Assembly: GCA_964017185.1 (NCBI GenBank)
Contig: OZ024882.1
Location: forward strand, 40,645,988-40,709,987
Origin: Rugalucina vietnamica
Taxonomy: Eukaryota; Mollusca; Bivalvia; Lucinida; Lucinidae
Direction: 5' to 3'
DNA length: 64,000 bases
Part shown: in pieces, positions 1 through 10,343 of the stretch
Layout of the letters: each line of letters begins with the position of its first letter
How positions within the stretch are numbered: the first letter of the stretch is position 1
Position numbers and translations under genes: made by a program
The notes under the pieces: generated by a model
Told to the model about the DNA's origin: nothing
Database searches by the model: none
What the model saw: only the letters and a program-made list of their open reading frames with translations

Positions 1-420
1 GAATTCTTCTTGGGTCAAGTCAGCGAACTGGTTCACACGAAATTCTGTCTCGCCTCTGAAAATCAAAAACATTTTTATTAAGACTAGCTTTTGTCCGTTT
101 GTAAGGGACTTGGTGAGCACCCTCACCTGCTTATTTGAACACATGCTCATCCACAAATCGTATTTTCTTAATCTTTTTAATAAACATCCAGCATCTTATT
201 GTGAATCGCGTTGCATACTTAACAATTTACAGGAAAAGCAAACCTGGCTAAGTAAAATTAACATGATACCGAGAAACAGAACGGACCCTAAAAGACCTGC
301 AACCTACAATAACAAATGATCAAGGACCCAAGCGCAATTCAACCAACTGACAATTTTTTTTTCAGTCAGCTATAGGGGTGTACATAGGGATATCCCAAGC
401 CTGACGCGAAAGACATAAAT

Positions 421-459
<39 letters not shown>

Positions 460-483
460 CTTCTTCTTCTTCTTCTTCTTCTT
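421..483. repeat. poly-T and (TTC)n simple repeat
   Basis: A run of about 39 T residues passes directly into TTC triplets. It may be the reverse-strand A-tail of an old retroelement, but no body is recognisable beside it. No gene is visible from 1 to about 1180. Confidence 0.9.
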
Positions 484-1189
484 ACTTGAACTGCTCATTT
501 AGGCTGTTGATTTTCTTCACATTATGACGAAATATCTCGTATCTTTCCTCAGCTTCTCTCTTGTTGCTGTAAATTTTCTGGTAGTCCTGTCGCCATCGTC
601 TGAAACAGTATACACAGACAGTATTTACAAAATGGTGGTAGATCATTCGAATGATTTTTGTTTCGACATTTTTCTACAAGTATCTTTTCCAACGCTTTTA
701 TATCCGAGCTGTACTTTTTCGAATAAAAGTCCATATGAGATTATAAAAAGCAGCCAGAAGGCTCTCAGGCATGAGCTTGCTACAGGGTGGGGTGGAGAGG
801 GGGTAATCACCGGGCACTGGAATGCAGCAATGGATTATGGGAAGATTAGGTGAAATAAAGGTATGAAAACGGAGAAACATTAGGCAGATAAAGCAGTGTT
901 TCTGCAAGGGGGCACAGACGTCAATACAAAATACTTACAATGCAAGTTTCTGTATGGATGGTTCATCTTCTGGGTAAAAATACGCATTGCTTAAAAAAAA
1001 GAAATTAAAACAACAATGTTATAAAGTAGCTATTTTACTTGATATTTAGTATATAGATAGTAGATAGAACGGATGTATCAAACAAAATGAATGGTCATAC
1101 ATGTTGGTGTCCACCTTTTTTTTTTATATAGAAGGGTTTAAAGCATTCCAGTCTGCGTTAATAAAATGAGCCGCATCGTAAGAAAACTG

Positions 1190-1780
1190 GATATTTGCTT
1201 ATGCGAAAACAAAGGCGCAGATCAGCTTCGCAATAAAACCCCTGTCACACCAGGGTGGCGTTCTCGCGGCGTTCTACAAGACTGCAGAATGCCGAGGTCA
1301 GCGCAGTACAAACGCCACCAACGCCGCAGCAATGTGGTAGGAAGTCCATCGAACGCAGTGGGAAATCCTAGAACGCCAAGGTCGGCGTTTCTTTTTGACA
1401 TGCTCAAAACAAGCACCTAATAAGAGCGCCGCGGGGACGCTGTGAGGACGCCGTGGCAACGCAGTGAGAAATTCGTCAACGCAACGCACTATGAACCCCG
1501 TGGGTGCACAGTGAGAGTGCGATCGTAGTGCAAACGCCGTGATAGCCCATGGCGTTTCCACGGTGATGCTACGTACGGCGTCCATGGTTATCTCACTGCG
1601 TTTATACACCGCGCTTATACGCCGTTATACGCCGCGCCTATGGCGTTTCATTTTTAGCGTGTCATACTGCGAAGCTGATCAGCGCCTTTGCCTTCGCTAC
1701 ACGGATAGTACAATTTCTCTTCTTCTTAAATCCGAAATTTCAAGCTTCTGTGACTGTACAGGCCGGTTTGTGTCAGACCT
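1190..1780 (+). mobile_element. MITE family A copy, left part (interrupted)
   Basis: Seen: arms reading GCGAAAACAAAGGCGC and, inverted, GCGCCTTTGCCTTCGC, then a tail with TAGTACAAT, CTTCTTAAAT and GGCCGGTTTGTGTCAGACCT. The same arrangement recurs at about 16235, 37781, 56405, 60630 and 60755, which defines an interspersed palindromic family without coding capacity. This copy is opened by a palindrome-rich array in its hairpin loop and by a TIR element after GACCT; its end resumes at 3651 with GGACCTGGTCGG. Mechanistic class is unknown; the hairpin form suggests a DNA-transposon derivative. Confidence 0.7.
1237..1668. repeat. GCCGTG/CGGCGT palindrome-rich array in the MITE A loop
   Basis: The segment begins CCCCTGTCACACC and ends near GTGTCATAC. 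It is packed with short interrelated words such as GGCGTT, AACGCC and GCCGTGG on both strands. It sits in the loop between the two MITE A arms, so it was inserted there or grew there. Open frames here are by-products of the repeat. Confidence 0.55.
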
Positions 1781-1783
1781 CAT

Positions 1784-1961
1784 GCGCGGATCCAGAGGGG
1801 GGGGGGGGGACCGGGGTCCGGACCCCCCCTGAAATTTGAAAAATTTACCTAAAAAAAGGTAATTTCTGGATTTTTTGGGGGGTTGGACCCCCCCTCGTCT
1901 GTGACTAAAAATTACCATTTTCGTTGGACCCCCTCTCATGAAAATTTCTGGATCCGCGCAT
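1784..1961. mobile_element. small GGATCC-ended MITE nested in the TIR element
   Basis: Ends GCGCGGATCCAGA and TCTGGATCCGCGC are reverse complements, enclosing a G-run (about 1797-1809), GGGGTCCGGACCCCCC and AT-rich sequence. It splits the left terminal repeat of the surrounding element: the right terminus reads GCGCACAGTG without interruption, while the left has this segment between GCGC and CACAGTG. Confidence 0.7.
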
Positions 1962-2944
1962 CACAGTGTATATCCGAGCGTATGCAGAACAGACGGTTAC
2001 GGAACGGACAGACGTTTACAGGAGCACGCGCTTTTTCGCGCCAAAAATGTTTTTCCGTTCTTTTAAAGTGACTAATGCAAATATTGAGACCAAACTAGAG
2101 CAGATGTGTTGCATACATACCCGTCTAGTTGTCTGTGCTCAAGAGCACAATGATTTTTCAGGGGGTTCGCCATAACTGCCCAAGACGTGTGAAAAATGGC
2201 ATATTTTGTATTTTTTTGGCTGTGTGTCGAGATTGCTTGCAAAATAAGCCATTGTCAACTTTTTGGATTTAGTCCGTATGTAGTTAAATATGTCCTGAAC
2301 CACCAGACATTAAATATTTTATATGTTTTCCAGTAAAAATAGCCAAGATTTGTTTTTTCTGAAGCGTATGGTAATTTCATGGTTACGGGGCGGTACAGTC
2401 GTTTGTTACGGAGCGGAACAGACGAAATGACGCATTTCCATACGAAACGGAACAGACGTAGGCGAGCTTTAGAGTGTGTTAATATGCACAAGCATGGCTA
2501 AATAGTAATAAACTGCGAGTAAATCAAATAAGTAAGATGCATGACAGAATCATATATGCTTACAAATCACGCCAAAGATTTTAACTCCCGCCGCAAGCTC
2601 CTTTTTGCGGCGTCTTGGCTGATTCTCACGCATCATTCATTTATGGAAAGACTTTGGAATATATGACCGATACTTTGGAGAGTACTCCCGCCGGTGTGTA
2701 CGGAGGTGGGTGTTCGCTTGATGACTTTGCTTAAGGTCTGAGTATGCAAACAGGGAACCTTTTCCTTTGACCGAAATTCTAGGGGTCTCTATATTACTAA
2801 CGTAATCAGCACGAATGCCAGCCTTCCATATAGACCTCCGGTTAAAACAGACATGAGTCTTATTATCGGACCTTTTCAGACTTTTTTCAGTCTTTTATTT
2901 TAGAATTTATTGTTAGATATGCACTATTAGTGATACCATATTTA

Positions 2945-3096
2945 AAGGAGAAGAAAAGCCGTGATTGCCTCGTGATGCTGAGCACCAAGGAAGCCATTGG
3001 TACCATTTTAACGCATTTGATATGGCGCGGCCTGGGCGAACCCACGCCATCTCGCCCCCGAAGCGGGCGCTTTTACCACTGAGCTATCGGGACCTC
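2945..3096 (-). mobile_element. tRNA-derived SINE, copy 1
   Basis: On the minus strand a tRNA-like head starts GGTCCCGATAGCTCAGTGG (A box near 3075-3088) and has a B box GGGTTCGCCC at 3034-3043. The body contains GGCGCGCCATATC-type sequence and AATGGTACCATTTTAA-like words that recur, in the same orientation, at 51620-51700. The pol III promoter boxes are intact, but there is no full cloverleaf with an acceptor stem, so it is a SINE and not a tRNA gene. Confidence 0.7.
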
Positions 3097-3699
3097 TCCC
3101 CCTCCTCTCTCTCTCTGATCTGCTGTTTGCCCCCAAACAACTTTTTGTTTTCACAACATAGTCGATGCTATTCTGATACATGTACGATGCTGATCCAGGT
3201 CACCAGGTGTATTTCATCTGGTCACGTTCGAGTGCTACAATACAAAAGGTTGCCACAAAGTGTTATATTTGACATCACAGTGTTGTTCATGTAGTATTCA
3301 TGGCCGTCTGTGACCGCTCCGTATGCTGATTCGTCTGTTTTTTTCGTAGGCTACGTCTGTTCCGCCCCGTAACATAAACGAATCTGTAGACTGTTCCGCT
3401 CCGTAATGTTTTTGTTGCTAAGCAACAAAATTCTGCTTAAACTACAAAGCTTCCATGCCGGAAATTATGGTGTTTTGGAAGATAGTAGATGGAAATGCAA
3501 GGCCGATATAACAATACATTCGAAGCGTACAGTTTTGGATGAAAAACTGTACAAAACATTTTTGGCGCGAAAAAGCGCGTGCTCCTGTAAACGTCTGTCC
3601 GTTCCGTAACCGTCTGTTCTGCATACGCTCGGATATACACTGTGCGCATGGACCTGGTCGGAAACCCCGAGGACCGGTTTTCTTGCCTCGAGTCTCAAT

Positions 3700-4999
3700 T
3701 AAACAAAATTATGATTCATGAATTACTTCGCATATCCTTCAGCCCGACGTCAACTTTGATAAATGCATGCACGACACATTGTTTGCTTGGTCGGTCCAAG
3801 TCAACAGCAGCTATTGTCATGTCGGGACGTTGCCTCCGTTTTATGGGATTTCTATGAAACATAATAAAGTTGTCGTGAATTGAGAATATGACCATCCAAG
3901 TAAACGAGTGCTTATCAGAAATATTGATGGTTTGACTTTGAAGCACTTTTCCTGGGCAGGATGGTCAATCAGTAGTCTATAAGCTTTTTCTGAAGGCACA
4001 ACAGCCCGTCTATTTTCTCATGGCCTCAAAGGGGGTGGGGGCTTTTATTTGGAAAAAAAATGCAAGATACATAAAGATCTTACCACAATGTATAACATAA
4101 GCAAGCCAGCACCAGGAAGTTGTGTAGAGTTGTCATGATCGTGGTCGTACAAATATCCTGAAGTAAAATGACTTTGATACACATATATGATCACTTGTCA
4201 GTCAATTAGTGTAGGTTCGAAGTTCACAAACGTCGATGGGTTATGTGAGAAACTGTCGGGCTGAACTACTACTCACATCAATATACGAATTACTTTTGTT
4301 TGCCATTTTTTATGATAAGCATATTCAGAACACGAATACTATAAATGTATTTAAACCTTCGCCTTCTTTAGTCCCCACACAAAAGTGTTGCAATTAAGTA
4401 TGATATTTCTTCTTGAACCTCTCTTTGATTAAGTTAAATTTCTCTGACTCCAGAGAAGCAAACTGTTAGTTTTCAAGCATATTTTTATAAGTTTTTTTTA
4501 ACAAATCGGTCAATGGAAAATTTCAAAAACTGAAAAAAAAGTCATTTAAACTTACACGTTATGAACAAAGCACCTTCAAATATTGACTCTATGCATTTGA
4601 CATAACAAAAGAAACTGCGTATTAAAGTTGGCGAGCGATATTAGTGCACCGATTGTGAAATTAACACAAAGGCAAGAAAATCATGCTGTTGATTAGATTA
4701 TCGTATGATGTCAACAACAGAAGGTTCATTGACTTGAAACATGAGCCTATCCCTATTTTGAAAATATCAAAAGTGTTTAATATCCACTTAAAACAATCCA
4801 CTTAAAAACATAAAACAAGTGTAAGCTTTAATGAAAATGAAGTCGGCGTATTATGAGATATAAAAGCCGGGACCGGGGCCAGTACCATTTTGCAGATCTA
4901 TCCAGTACCATTTTGCAGATCTATCTATCTTCATATACTGAGTCGATCAATTTCTGATCATCATCTCAGGTGTTGGGTGGGTGCTAAATTTTGAATTTA
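3700..4999. other. no gene recognised
   Basis: Moderately AT-rich sequence without a convincing open frame, terminal repeats or tRNA boxes. The only structure is a 23-bp unit (CCAGTACCATTTTGCAGATC...) repeated twice in tandem at about 4879-4924. Confidence 0.6.
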
Positions 5000-5510
5000 G
5001 CAAGATGGGGAGAACATCCGGGATGGGCCATTAAAACTGTTTACAAGAAGCTAAACAGAGGCATACTAAAACGTATACCTCTGAACCCCTGATCTAAATG
5101 AGAGCCTTAAATTCTTCAGCAGTCTTTGAAGGGAAGACTATTCCATAAAGGGATAGTCCTCGGGAAAAAAGAATTCTTCAGAGCATCAGTATAGGACAAA
5201 TATCTTGGGTATTGTGAATTATGAGTCTGAGATGCCCTTAGTTGGGTGCCGGGGTCAGATATCTATCTTTATCAAGAGACACTGTACCGGAGTGAATCTT
5301 GTAAAAGAAAGTTAAGGAAGAAGAAAGTTAAGGAAGATGACGTTGCATGGGATATAAATTTCCTGAGGAGATGGAAAACTTTCTGCGTTAACATTAACTC
5401 TTTGGATTTTTTTTTTCGGTCGAAAACTGCTAAACTTGAAGAGTTGAGTTGATGTGGGAGCGCCCCGATGACCCAATCGGTAGCGTATTTGGGGCTTCTG
5501 ACTATAAAAT

Positions 5511-5586
5511 GATGTCTTTGTGTAAGCTATTCAGTCAGGATCTTAATTACTTCGAGAATGTACTGAATAGCTTACACAAAGACATC
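5511..5586. repeat. 25-bp perfect inverted repeat at the PLE 5' truncation
   Basis: GATGTCTTTGTGTAAGCTAT... at 5511-5535 is the exact reverse complement of 5562-5586, with a 26-nt spacer. The right arm is genuine coding sequence (the LNSLHKDI part of the reverse transcriptase); the left arm is an inverted copy placed in front of it. Penelope-like elements are known for inverted 5' fragments created during integration. Confidence 0.85.
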
Positions 5587-6206
5587 CAATTCAAACCTCT
5601 GATCAAATCTACACAAATACCTTTTCTAGATGTACTGGTGTTGAAATCTGGAACATTAATTTCTACGGATATTTTTCATAAAGTAACTGATTCTCAGCAA
5701 TATCTCATTTTCAATTCTTGTCACCCAAAACACACCAAAATCAACATACCATTTTCTTTAGCTAGAAGACTATGTACCATTGTATCTGATAAAAGTGTAC
5801 TACTAACACGCCTGAAAGAATTGTCTCATACACTTATTCAAAGAAAATATCCAACTGAAGTCATTATCGCAGGCATCCAAAAAGCGATGTCTATCCCAAG
5901 AGACAAACTCTTAGAAGTCAAAAGTAAGGAAACGGAAGTTATACTGCCTTTTATTTCTACCCACAATCCTAAAAACAAAGAGGTATTCGGTATTATCAAA
6001 AACAACATGGATGTTCTGACTTGTCTTCAGACGAAACCATGTCAAAAATCTTAAGTGAAACAAAAATCGCTGAATGCAAAAGACAACTCCCAAACCTTAA
6101 GCGCCTCCTAACAAGATCTGAATTTAATGAATCAAGAACGTCTGCAAAGGTCACCCGATGTAATGAGCCCCGGTGTGGGCTTTGTAAACACTTAATTGAA
6201 GGATGA
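5536..6206 (+). pseudogene. Penelope-like reverse transcriptase, C-terminal fragment
   Basis: The translation contains FKPLIKSTQIPFLDVLVL, TDIFHKVTDSQQYL and CHPKHTKINIPFSLARRLC, the thumb region of Penelope-like reverse transcriptases, followed by the linker CKRQLPNLKRLLTRSEF and RCGLCKHLIEG. The fingers and palm with the catalytic aspartates are missing. Between LTCLQT and MSKILSE the frame shifts (about 6030-6045), so two overlapping frames must be combined. 5' truncation, frameshift and the downstream insertion all mark it as dead. Confidence 0.87.
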
Positions 6207-6384
6207 GCCTCCACTCCAAAACACCCTTTCTAGCTATAAGCCTGAGTCAGCTGTCCGTCATGCTGAAGATTTAACATGGAAAGAAGGAACTGCTTTAGCT
6301 GGAAGAGTTGTTGAGGTGGGTTTTGATGACATACCAAGTACCTGGTCCCTCTACCACTGGTTGAAGCATGTGCGTTTCCCTCCA

Positions 6385-9300
6385 ATGTCCATACCCGTGA
6401 AGCTCAGAAGTAGAAAACACTTTCTTCTGTACCTTTTGATCAGTGGTATTGAACCCAACCCTGGTCCCAAGACAGATCCATGCGAGCTGACTACACAATT
6501 TCCCTGTGGGGTATGCACAAAGGAAGTCGAGGACTTTGCAGAAAGAGCCCTAGCGTGTGATGGATGTGATACATGGATCCATAAATCATGCCTTGGTATG
6601 TTGACAGCTGAGTATGAAGAACTTGCGAACACTTCTGCACCATGGTACTGTCCAAGCTGCGGAACACCACATCACTCGGTTGTTGTTTACAGTGCCCCGG
6701 AAAGCGACAGTGTTGGCAGTATGTATTCCGATGTCAGCGAAGGTGAACCCAGCACCCCAAACAGTCAGTTCAGCAACAGTAGCCTTGCAGACTCGAGCCT
6801 ACATTCCCTTGGGAGCCCAAATGCCCAGTCATCACCAAAACCAATAGCACCATCCCAAAAGCCCACGCCCAGAAAAAATCTCCGTGTGTTAAACATCAAC
6901 TTCCTAAGCATTCGGACAAAAGGAAGGAATATCGACATGTTGGTTGAATCAACCAATCCTGACGTCATAATAGGCACCGAAACATGGCTCTCTGATGATA
7001 TCAAGTCAACATATTTCTTCAATCCAGCCCTTGGTTTTAAAGTTTACAGAAGAGATCGCCCAAGTGACCCCCATGGTGGTGTACTACTAGCAGTAAAAAG
7101 TGATATTGAAGTTCTGGACATTGAATCCCACAGCACACTAGAGCTACTATCAGGAACTATCAGAGTAGGACAAAAGAAAATGGTTTTAGCGGCTTATTAT
7201 AGACCACCCGACAAGGTAGACCCAGATTACCTACAGGAAGTGACCCAGGCTCTTACCAAGCTGAAACAGAAATTCAAAACAGCCATCGTTATTATTGCTG
7301 GCGACTTTAACTTACCTGATATTGATTGGGACAGACACACAGTAACAAACAATCACTATGCACACCGAGTAAGTGAAACCTACCTCAATATAGCTTTGGA
7401 CCTTGGCTTGGAACAAGTAGTCAACTTTCCAACGCGCCTACAAAACACATTGGACCTCATATTTATGTCGCATCCTAACTACAAGGTCAGATGCAAACCT
7501 CTACCACCAGTGGGTTATAAATGCGACCATGACATAGTCCTACTAGACACTGCATGCCGCCCACACAGAGCAAGGCTCCCACGACGTAGATTGTATATGT
7601 GGAAGAAGGCAGATACCCAAGGCATCAAAAAGCACCTCCATTTGTTTTCGGCAGCATTCACCAGCAGTCCTGACCATGACCCCTCACTAGACGATCAAGA
7701 AACCAATCCCATAGAATGCATGTGGTCAAAGTTCAAAGCCGCTGTCACATCAGCAGTCGAAAAATATGTGCCCACTAAGATGTCCAGCAGTCGCCAAACA
7801 CACCCATGGGTTGACACCAAGCTCCGTCGACTAATGAGACAAAAACAGCGTGCCCACTGGAGAGCCAAGAAAACAGGGAAAAGTAAGCACTGGAGAAGGT
7901 ACAAGGATCTACAAAGAAAAGCCCAGACAACTTCCAGACAATCGGAAAGGACATACCTACAGAAAGTTGTGAGTGAGGACTTGGATAAAAACCCAAGACG
8001 CTTCTGGTCCTATATAAAAAGCAGAAAGCAGGAAAACGAGGGAGTGTCGTCTCTCATTGACAAGGATGGCTTCCTCCAGAGCGACAGCCAAAAGAAATCC
8101 GACATACTGAACAACCAGTTCCAGTCCGTTTACACAAGAGAAGACACACAAAACCTCCCAGACAAAGGCCCGAGCCCTCATCCAACAATGGAAAACATTA
8201 TAGTTAAAACACCAGGTGTCATCAAACTACTGAAAAACTTAAATCCATATAAAGCAGCCGGCCCTGATACCATTCCAACATTTATTCTAAAAACTGCGGC
8301 AGAAGAACTAGCGCCAGCTTTGACGAAAATTTTTCAACACTCTCTGAACTCTGGCACAGTACCTGACGATTGGAGGAAAGCAAACATTGTCCCTATCTTC
8401 AAGAAAGGTGATAAACATCAACCCGGCAACTATAGACCCGTCTCATTGACGTCAGTCACATGCAAAATCCTGGAACATATCGTCCACAGCAACATCATGG
8501 GCCACTTTGAAACCAATAGAATCCTCTGCGACAATCAGCATGGATTTAGGAAACGCCGAAGCTGTGAGACCCAACTCATTACCACCATCCATGGTATAGC
8601 CAGCAAGTTACGCAATGGAAAGATCCAGGTAGATGTCATTCTCCTGGATTTTTCCAAAGCGTTCTACAAAGTCCCTCATCTGCGTCTCCTACACAAGCTT
8701 GATTACTACGGAGTGAGGAACAACACACTAAACTGGATCAAGGCTTTCCTCAGTTATAGACAACAACAGGTCCTGTTAGATGGAGTCACGTCATCCCAAG
8801 CAGAAGTGCTCTCAGGAGTTCCACAGGGTACCGTCCTCGGACCACTCCTCTTCCTCGCATTCATCAATGATATGCCAGAGGTAACAACATCAGAGACTCG
8901 TCTGTTTGCCGATGATGGACTTCTATATAGGGAGATAAAGACAGAGGCAGATTCTGCAGAGCTCCAGAAAGACCTGAATGCCCTAGAAGATTGGGAACAA
9001 ACATGGCAGATGCATTTTCACCCTGAGAAGTGCCAGGTGATCCACATGTGTACAAACAAGAGATTCCGCAAGTACCCAACGTACAAACTGCATGGGCACA
9101 CACTTGAAGCCGTAGAGAGTGCAAAGTACCTTGGAGTAACAATCAGCGAAGACCTCTCATGGACACCACATGTGGATAATACAGCCTCAAAAGCATTAAA
9201 GACCCTGGGATTCCTAAGGAGAAACATGTACCACTGCACCAACAGAGTACGAGAAAGGACGTACAATGCCCTTGTCCTACCCGTCATCAGTTATGCAGCT

Positions 9301-9732
9301 GCTGCCTGGGACCCGTACCTGGAAAAAGACATAAAATGCCTTGATCAAGTCCAGCGCAGAGGAGCCAGATACGTTTGTAACAACTACTGGGACAAAACGC
9401 CTGGATGCGTGTCTGCTATGGTCAGGAATCTTGGTTGGCACTCGTTGCAGGAGAAGAGGGAAGACCACCGACTGACTCTCATGTATAAAATACAAAACAA
9501 CCTCGTTGATGTCAACCACGAACACATCCTGAAACAAGGAGATTCCAGAACAAGAGGAAGGTCAAGGCTATACCAATCTGCAGCAACATCAGCAGTTTCC
9601 AGCAACTCATTTTATCCACGAACAACACGCCAGTGGAACCAACTACCCGTCTTTGTCACCGATGCCACAAGCCTAGAGGGATTCAAGGCTGCTCTTGCTA
9701 ACCACAGAGCAGCACCTTCCAGGAGACCATAA
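6385..9732 (+). CDS. PHD finger-endonuclease-reverse transcriptase polyprotein
   Basis: The frame is open from 6196, but its first ATG is at 6385, giving about 1115 residues. Numbering from 6196: a basic and hydrophobic N-terminus (70-84) leads into GIEPNPGP (84-91); a PHD-type C4HC3 finger uses C104, C107, C121, C124, H129, C132, C152 and C155; an APE-type endonuclease (about 229-450) has NIN, TETWL, YYRPP, GDFNLPDIDW and CDHD; the reverse transcriptase has the NYRPVSL, FRKRRSCETQL, LDFSKAF, GVPQGTVLGPLLF and FADD motifs. Motif A reads AFYKVPH where relatives usually have AFDKVPH, a change at a conserved non-catalytic site. The product would nick target DNA and prime reverse transcription. 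There are no stops or frameshifts, so the copy may have moved recently. Confidence 0.92.
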   Translation: MSIPVKLRSRKHFLLYLLISGIEPNPGPKTDPCELTTQFPCGVCTKEVEDFAERALACDGCDTWIHKSCLGMLTAEYEELANTSAPWYCPSCGTPHHSVVVYSAPESDSVGSMYSDVSEGEPSTPNSQFSNSSLADSSLHSLGSPNAQSSPKPIAPSQKPTPRKNLRVLNINFLSIRTKGRNIDMLVESTNPDVIIGTETWLSDDIKSTYFFNPALGFKVYRRDRPSDPHGGVLLAVKSDIEVLDIESHSTLELLSGTIRVGQKKMVLAAYYRPPDKVDPDYLQEVTQALTKLKQKFKTAIVIIAGDFNLPDIDWDRHTVTNNHYAHRVSETYLNIALDLGLEQVVNFPTRLQNTLDLIFMSHPNYKVRCKPLPPVGYKCDHDIVLLDTACRPHRARLPRRRLYMWKKADTQGIKKHLHLFSAAFTSSPDHDPSLDDQETNPIECMWSKFKAAVTSAVEKYVPTKMSSSRQTHPWVDTKLRRLMRQKQRAHWRAKKTGKSKHWRRYKDLQRKAQTTSRQSERTYLQKVVSEDLDKNPRRFWSYIKSRKQENEGVSSLIDKDGFLQSDSQKKSDILNNQFQSVYTREDTQNLPDKGPSPHPTMENIIVKTPGVIKLLKNLNPYKAAGPDTIPTFILKTAAEELAPALTKIFQHSLNSGTVPDDWRKANIVPIFKKGDKHQPGNYRPVSLTSVTCKILEHIVHSNIMGHFETNRILCDNQHGFRKRRSCETQLITTIHGIASKLRNGKIQVDVILLDFSKAFYKVPHLRLLHKLDYYGVRNNTLNWIKAFLSYRQQQVLLDGVTSSQAEVLSGVPQGTVLGPLLFLAFINDMPEVTTSETRLFADDGLLYREIKTEADSAELQKDLNALEDWEQTWQMHFHPEKCQVIHMCTNKRFRKYPTYKLHGHTLEAVESAKYLGVTISEDLSWTPHVDNTASKALKTLGFLRRNMYHCTNRVRERTYNALVLPVISYAAAAWDPYLEKDIKCLDQVQRRGARYVCNNYWDKTPGCVSAMVRNLGWHSLQEKREDHRLTLMYKIQNNLVDVNHEHILKQGDSRTRGRSRLYQSAATSAVSSNSFYPRTTRQWNQLPVFVTDATSLEGFKAALANHRAAPSRRP
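6445..6468 (+). other. 2A-like peptide-coding motif
   Basis: Encodes GIEPNPGP preceded by FLLYLLIS. The canonical 2A end is D-V/I-E-x-N-P-G-P; here G occupies the D position or D is lost. Such motifs near the N-terminus of APE-type non-LTR elements can make the ribosome skip a peptide bond before the last proline. The short basic-hydrophobic leader after the ATG also resembles a signal peptide. Confidence 0.65.
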
Positions 9733-9890
9733 TCAGCCACAGCCCTGTACATAGTTTTAACCTGCACATACAGAAGTTTTAAATTTTATCCTTTTAACCC
9801 GGAAACATGATGGCTGTTTCATCCCTCAGTTAGGTCAACATTTACAGTCTAGCAAGACTCCTGACCTTATATCGGAAGACGAAGACGATC

Positions 9891-10233
9891 AACCATAACT
9901 TTGCAGAACAAAACTTTTCACGTCAAAGAAGACATGGACTGTGCCGTGCAAAATGTTCTTTATGTTTTAATCTGTAATGGCTGCAAAGAATTTTACATCG
10001 GACAGACGGGCGACAAACTGAGAAATAGACGGACAGTTCACGACCAGCAAATTAGAATCCCTTCAACAAGACAACTACCCGTCTCTGCGCATGTAGATCG
10101 TTGTTGTTCTACTGATCCTAAATATTCTATTTTTCCTTTCTATAAATTTCACGTCAATGATGTTTCAGCTAGGTTGTCAAAAGAAAAATATTTCTTAAAT
10201 ATATTCAACCCTAAACTTAACAGAGCTTGCTGA
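9891..10233 (+). pseudogene. Penelope-like GIY-YIG endonuclease domain
   Basis: The translation has KTFHVKEDMDCAVQNVLYVL, CNGC, FYIGQTGDKLRNRR, HDQQIR and SKEKYFLNIFNPKLN. These are the GIY-YIG core, the CxxC knuckle typical of PLE linkers, the catalytic Arg/His region and the catalytic Glu. It continues the protein broken at 6206 and ends with TGA. The domain itself looks intact, but it is separated from its reverse transcriptase by the inserted LINE. Confidence 0.88.
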
Positions 10234-10311
10234 TGTCATGCACGTTGCGACGTTTTACGTCGCGTTATTATGTGTAAATGTTACTAACGTTGCTATGTTA
10301 CTATGTTAAAT

Positions 10312-10343
10312 CCGCCTGATGAGTATAACGAAACCGGTCGCGG
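10312..10343 (+). ncRNA. hammerhead ribozyme motif in the PLE 3' region
   Basis: Core boxes in order: CTGATGA at 10316-10322, GAAA at 10330-10333, and cleavage-site TC at 10338-10339. Stem I is CCGC (10312-10315) with GCGG (10340-10343), fully paired. Stem II is minimal (G-C and T-A closing ATA). Stem III is the self-complementary ACCGGT, too short to close within one molecule, so the motif would act as a dimer. Minimal hammerheads of this kind are known from Penelope-like elements. Confidence 0.8.

Larger units (their letters stand above)
1781..3650. mobile_element. non-autonomous DNA transposon with ~90-bp TIRs and 5-bp TSD
   Basis: The sequence from about 1962 to 2055 (starting CACAGTGTATATCCGAGC) recurs as an almost exact reverse complement at about 3556-3645. 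The outer ends read CATGCGC and GCGCATG. GACCT is duplicated at 1776-1780 and 3651-3655, and the flanks together restore the MITE A sequence, so this is an insertion into that MITE. Subterminal inverted words (GGAGCGGAACAGACG near 2410 and its complement near 3390) extend the symmetry. No transposase is encoded. A small MITE and a SINE are nested inside. Confidence 0.8.
6207..9890 (+). mobile_element. CR1/L2-like non-LTR retrotransposon inserted in the PLE
   Basis: An almost intact APE-type LINE: upstream open segment, N-terminal 2A-like peptide, PHD finger, endonuclease and reverse transcriptase, then about 160 bp of 3' UTR without a poly-A tail. The boundaries are inferred from where the Penelope-like frame stops (LIEG, 6206) and resumes (about 9891); no clear target duplication is visible. 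The long uninterrupted frame implies a much younger age than the PLE it splits. Confidence 0.85.

Noticed and set aside
524..853. 109-residue plus-strand frame
   Set aside because: No family motif, overlaps a minus-strand frame and lies in repeat-rich DNA; likely random.
3030..3096. A tRNA gene on the minus strand
   Set aside because: A and B boxes are present, but there is no complete acceptor stem and the downstream body matches another SINE copy.
5452..5510. tRNA-like head (CCCAATCGGTAGCGTATTTG) before the PLE
   Set aside because: Resembles an A box and anticodon arm, but no B box follows; probably a SINE fragment at the PLE insertion point, not strong enough to list.
6196..6384. Start of the LINE protein at 6196
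   Set aside because: That codon is TTG, not a normal animal start; the first in-frame ATG is 6385. The upstream part is open but probably 5' region of the element.
9018..9605. Antisense frames over the reverse transcriptase
   Set aside because: Shadows of the LINE coding sequence; no independent features.
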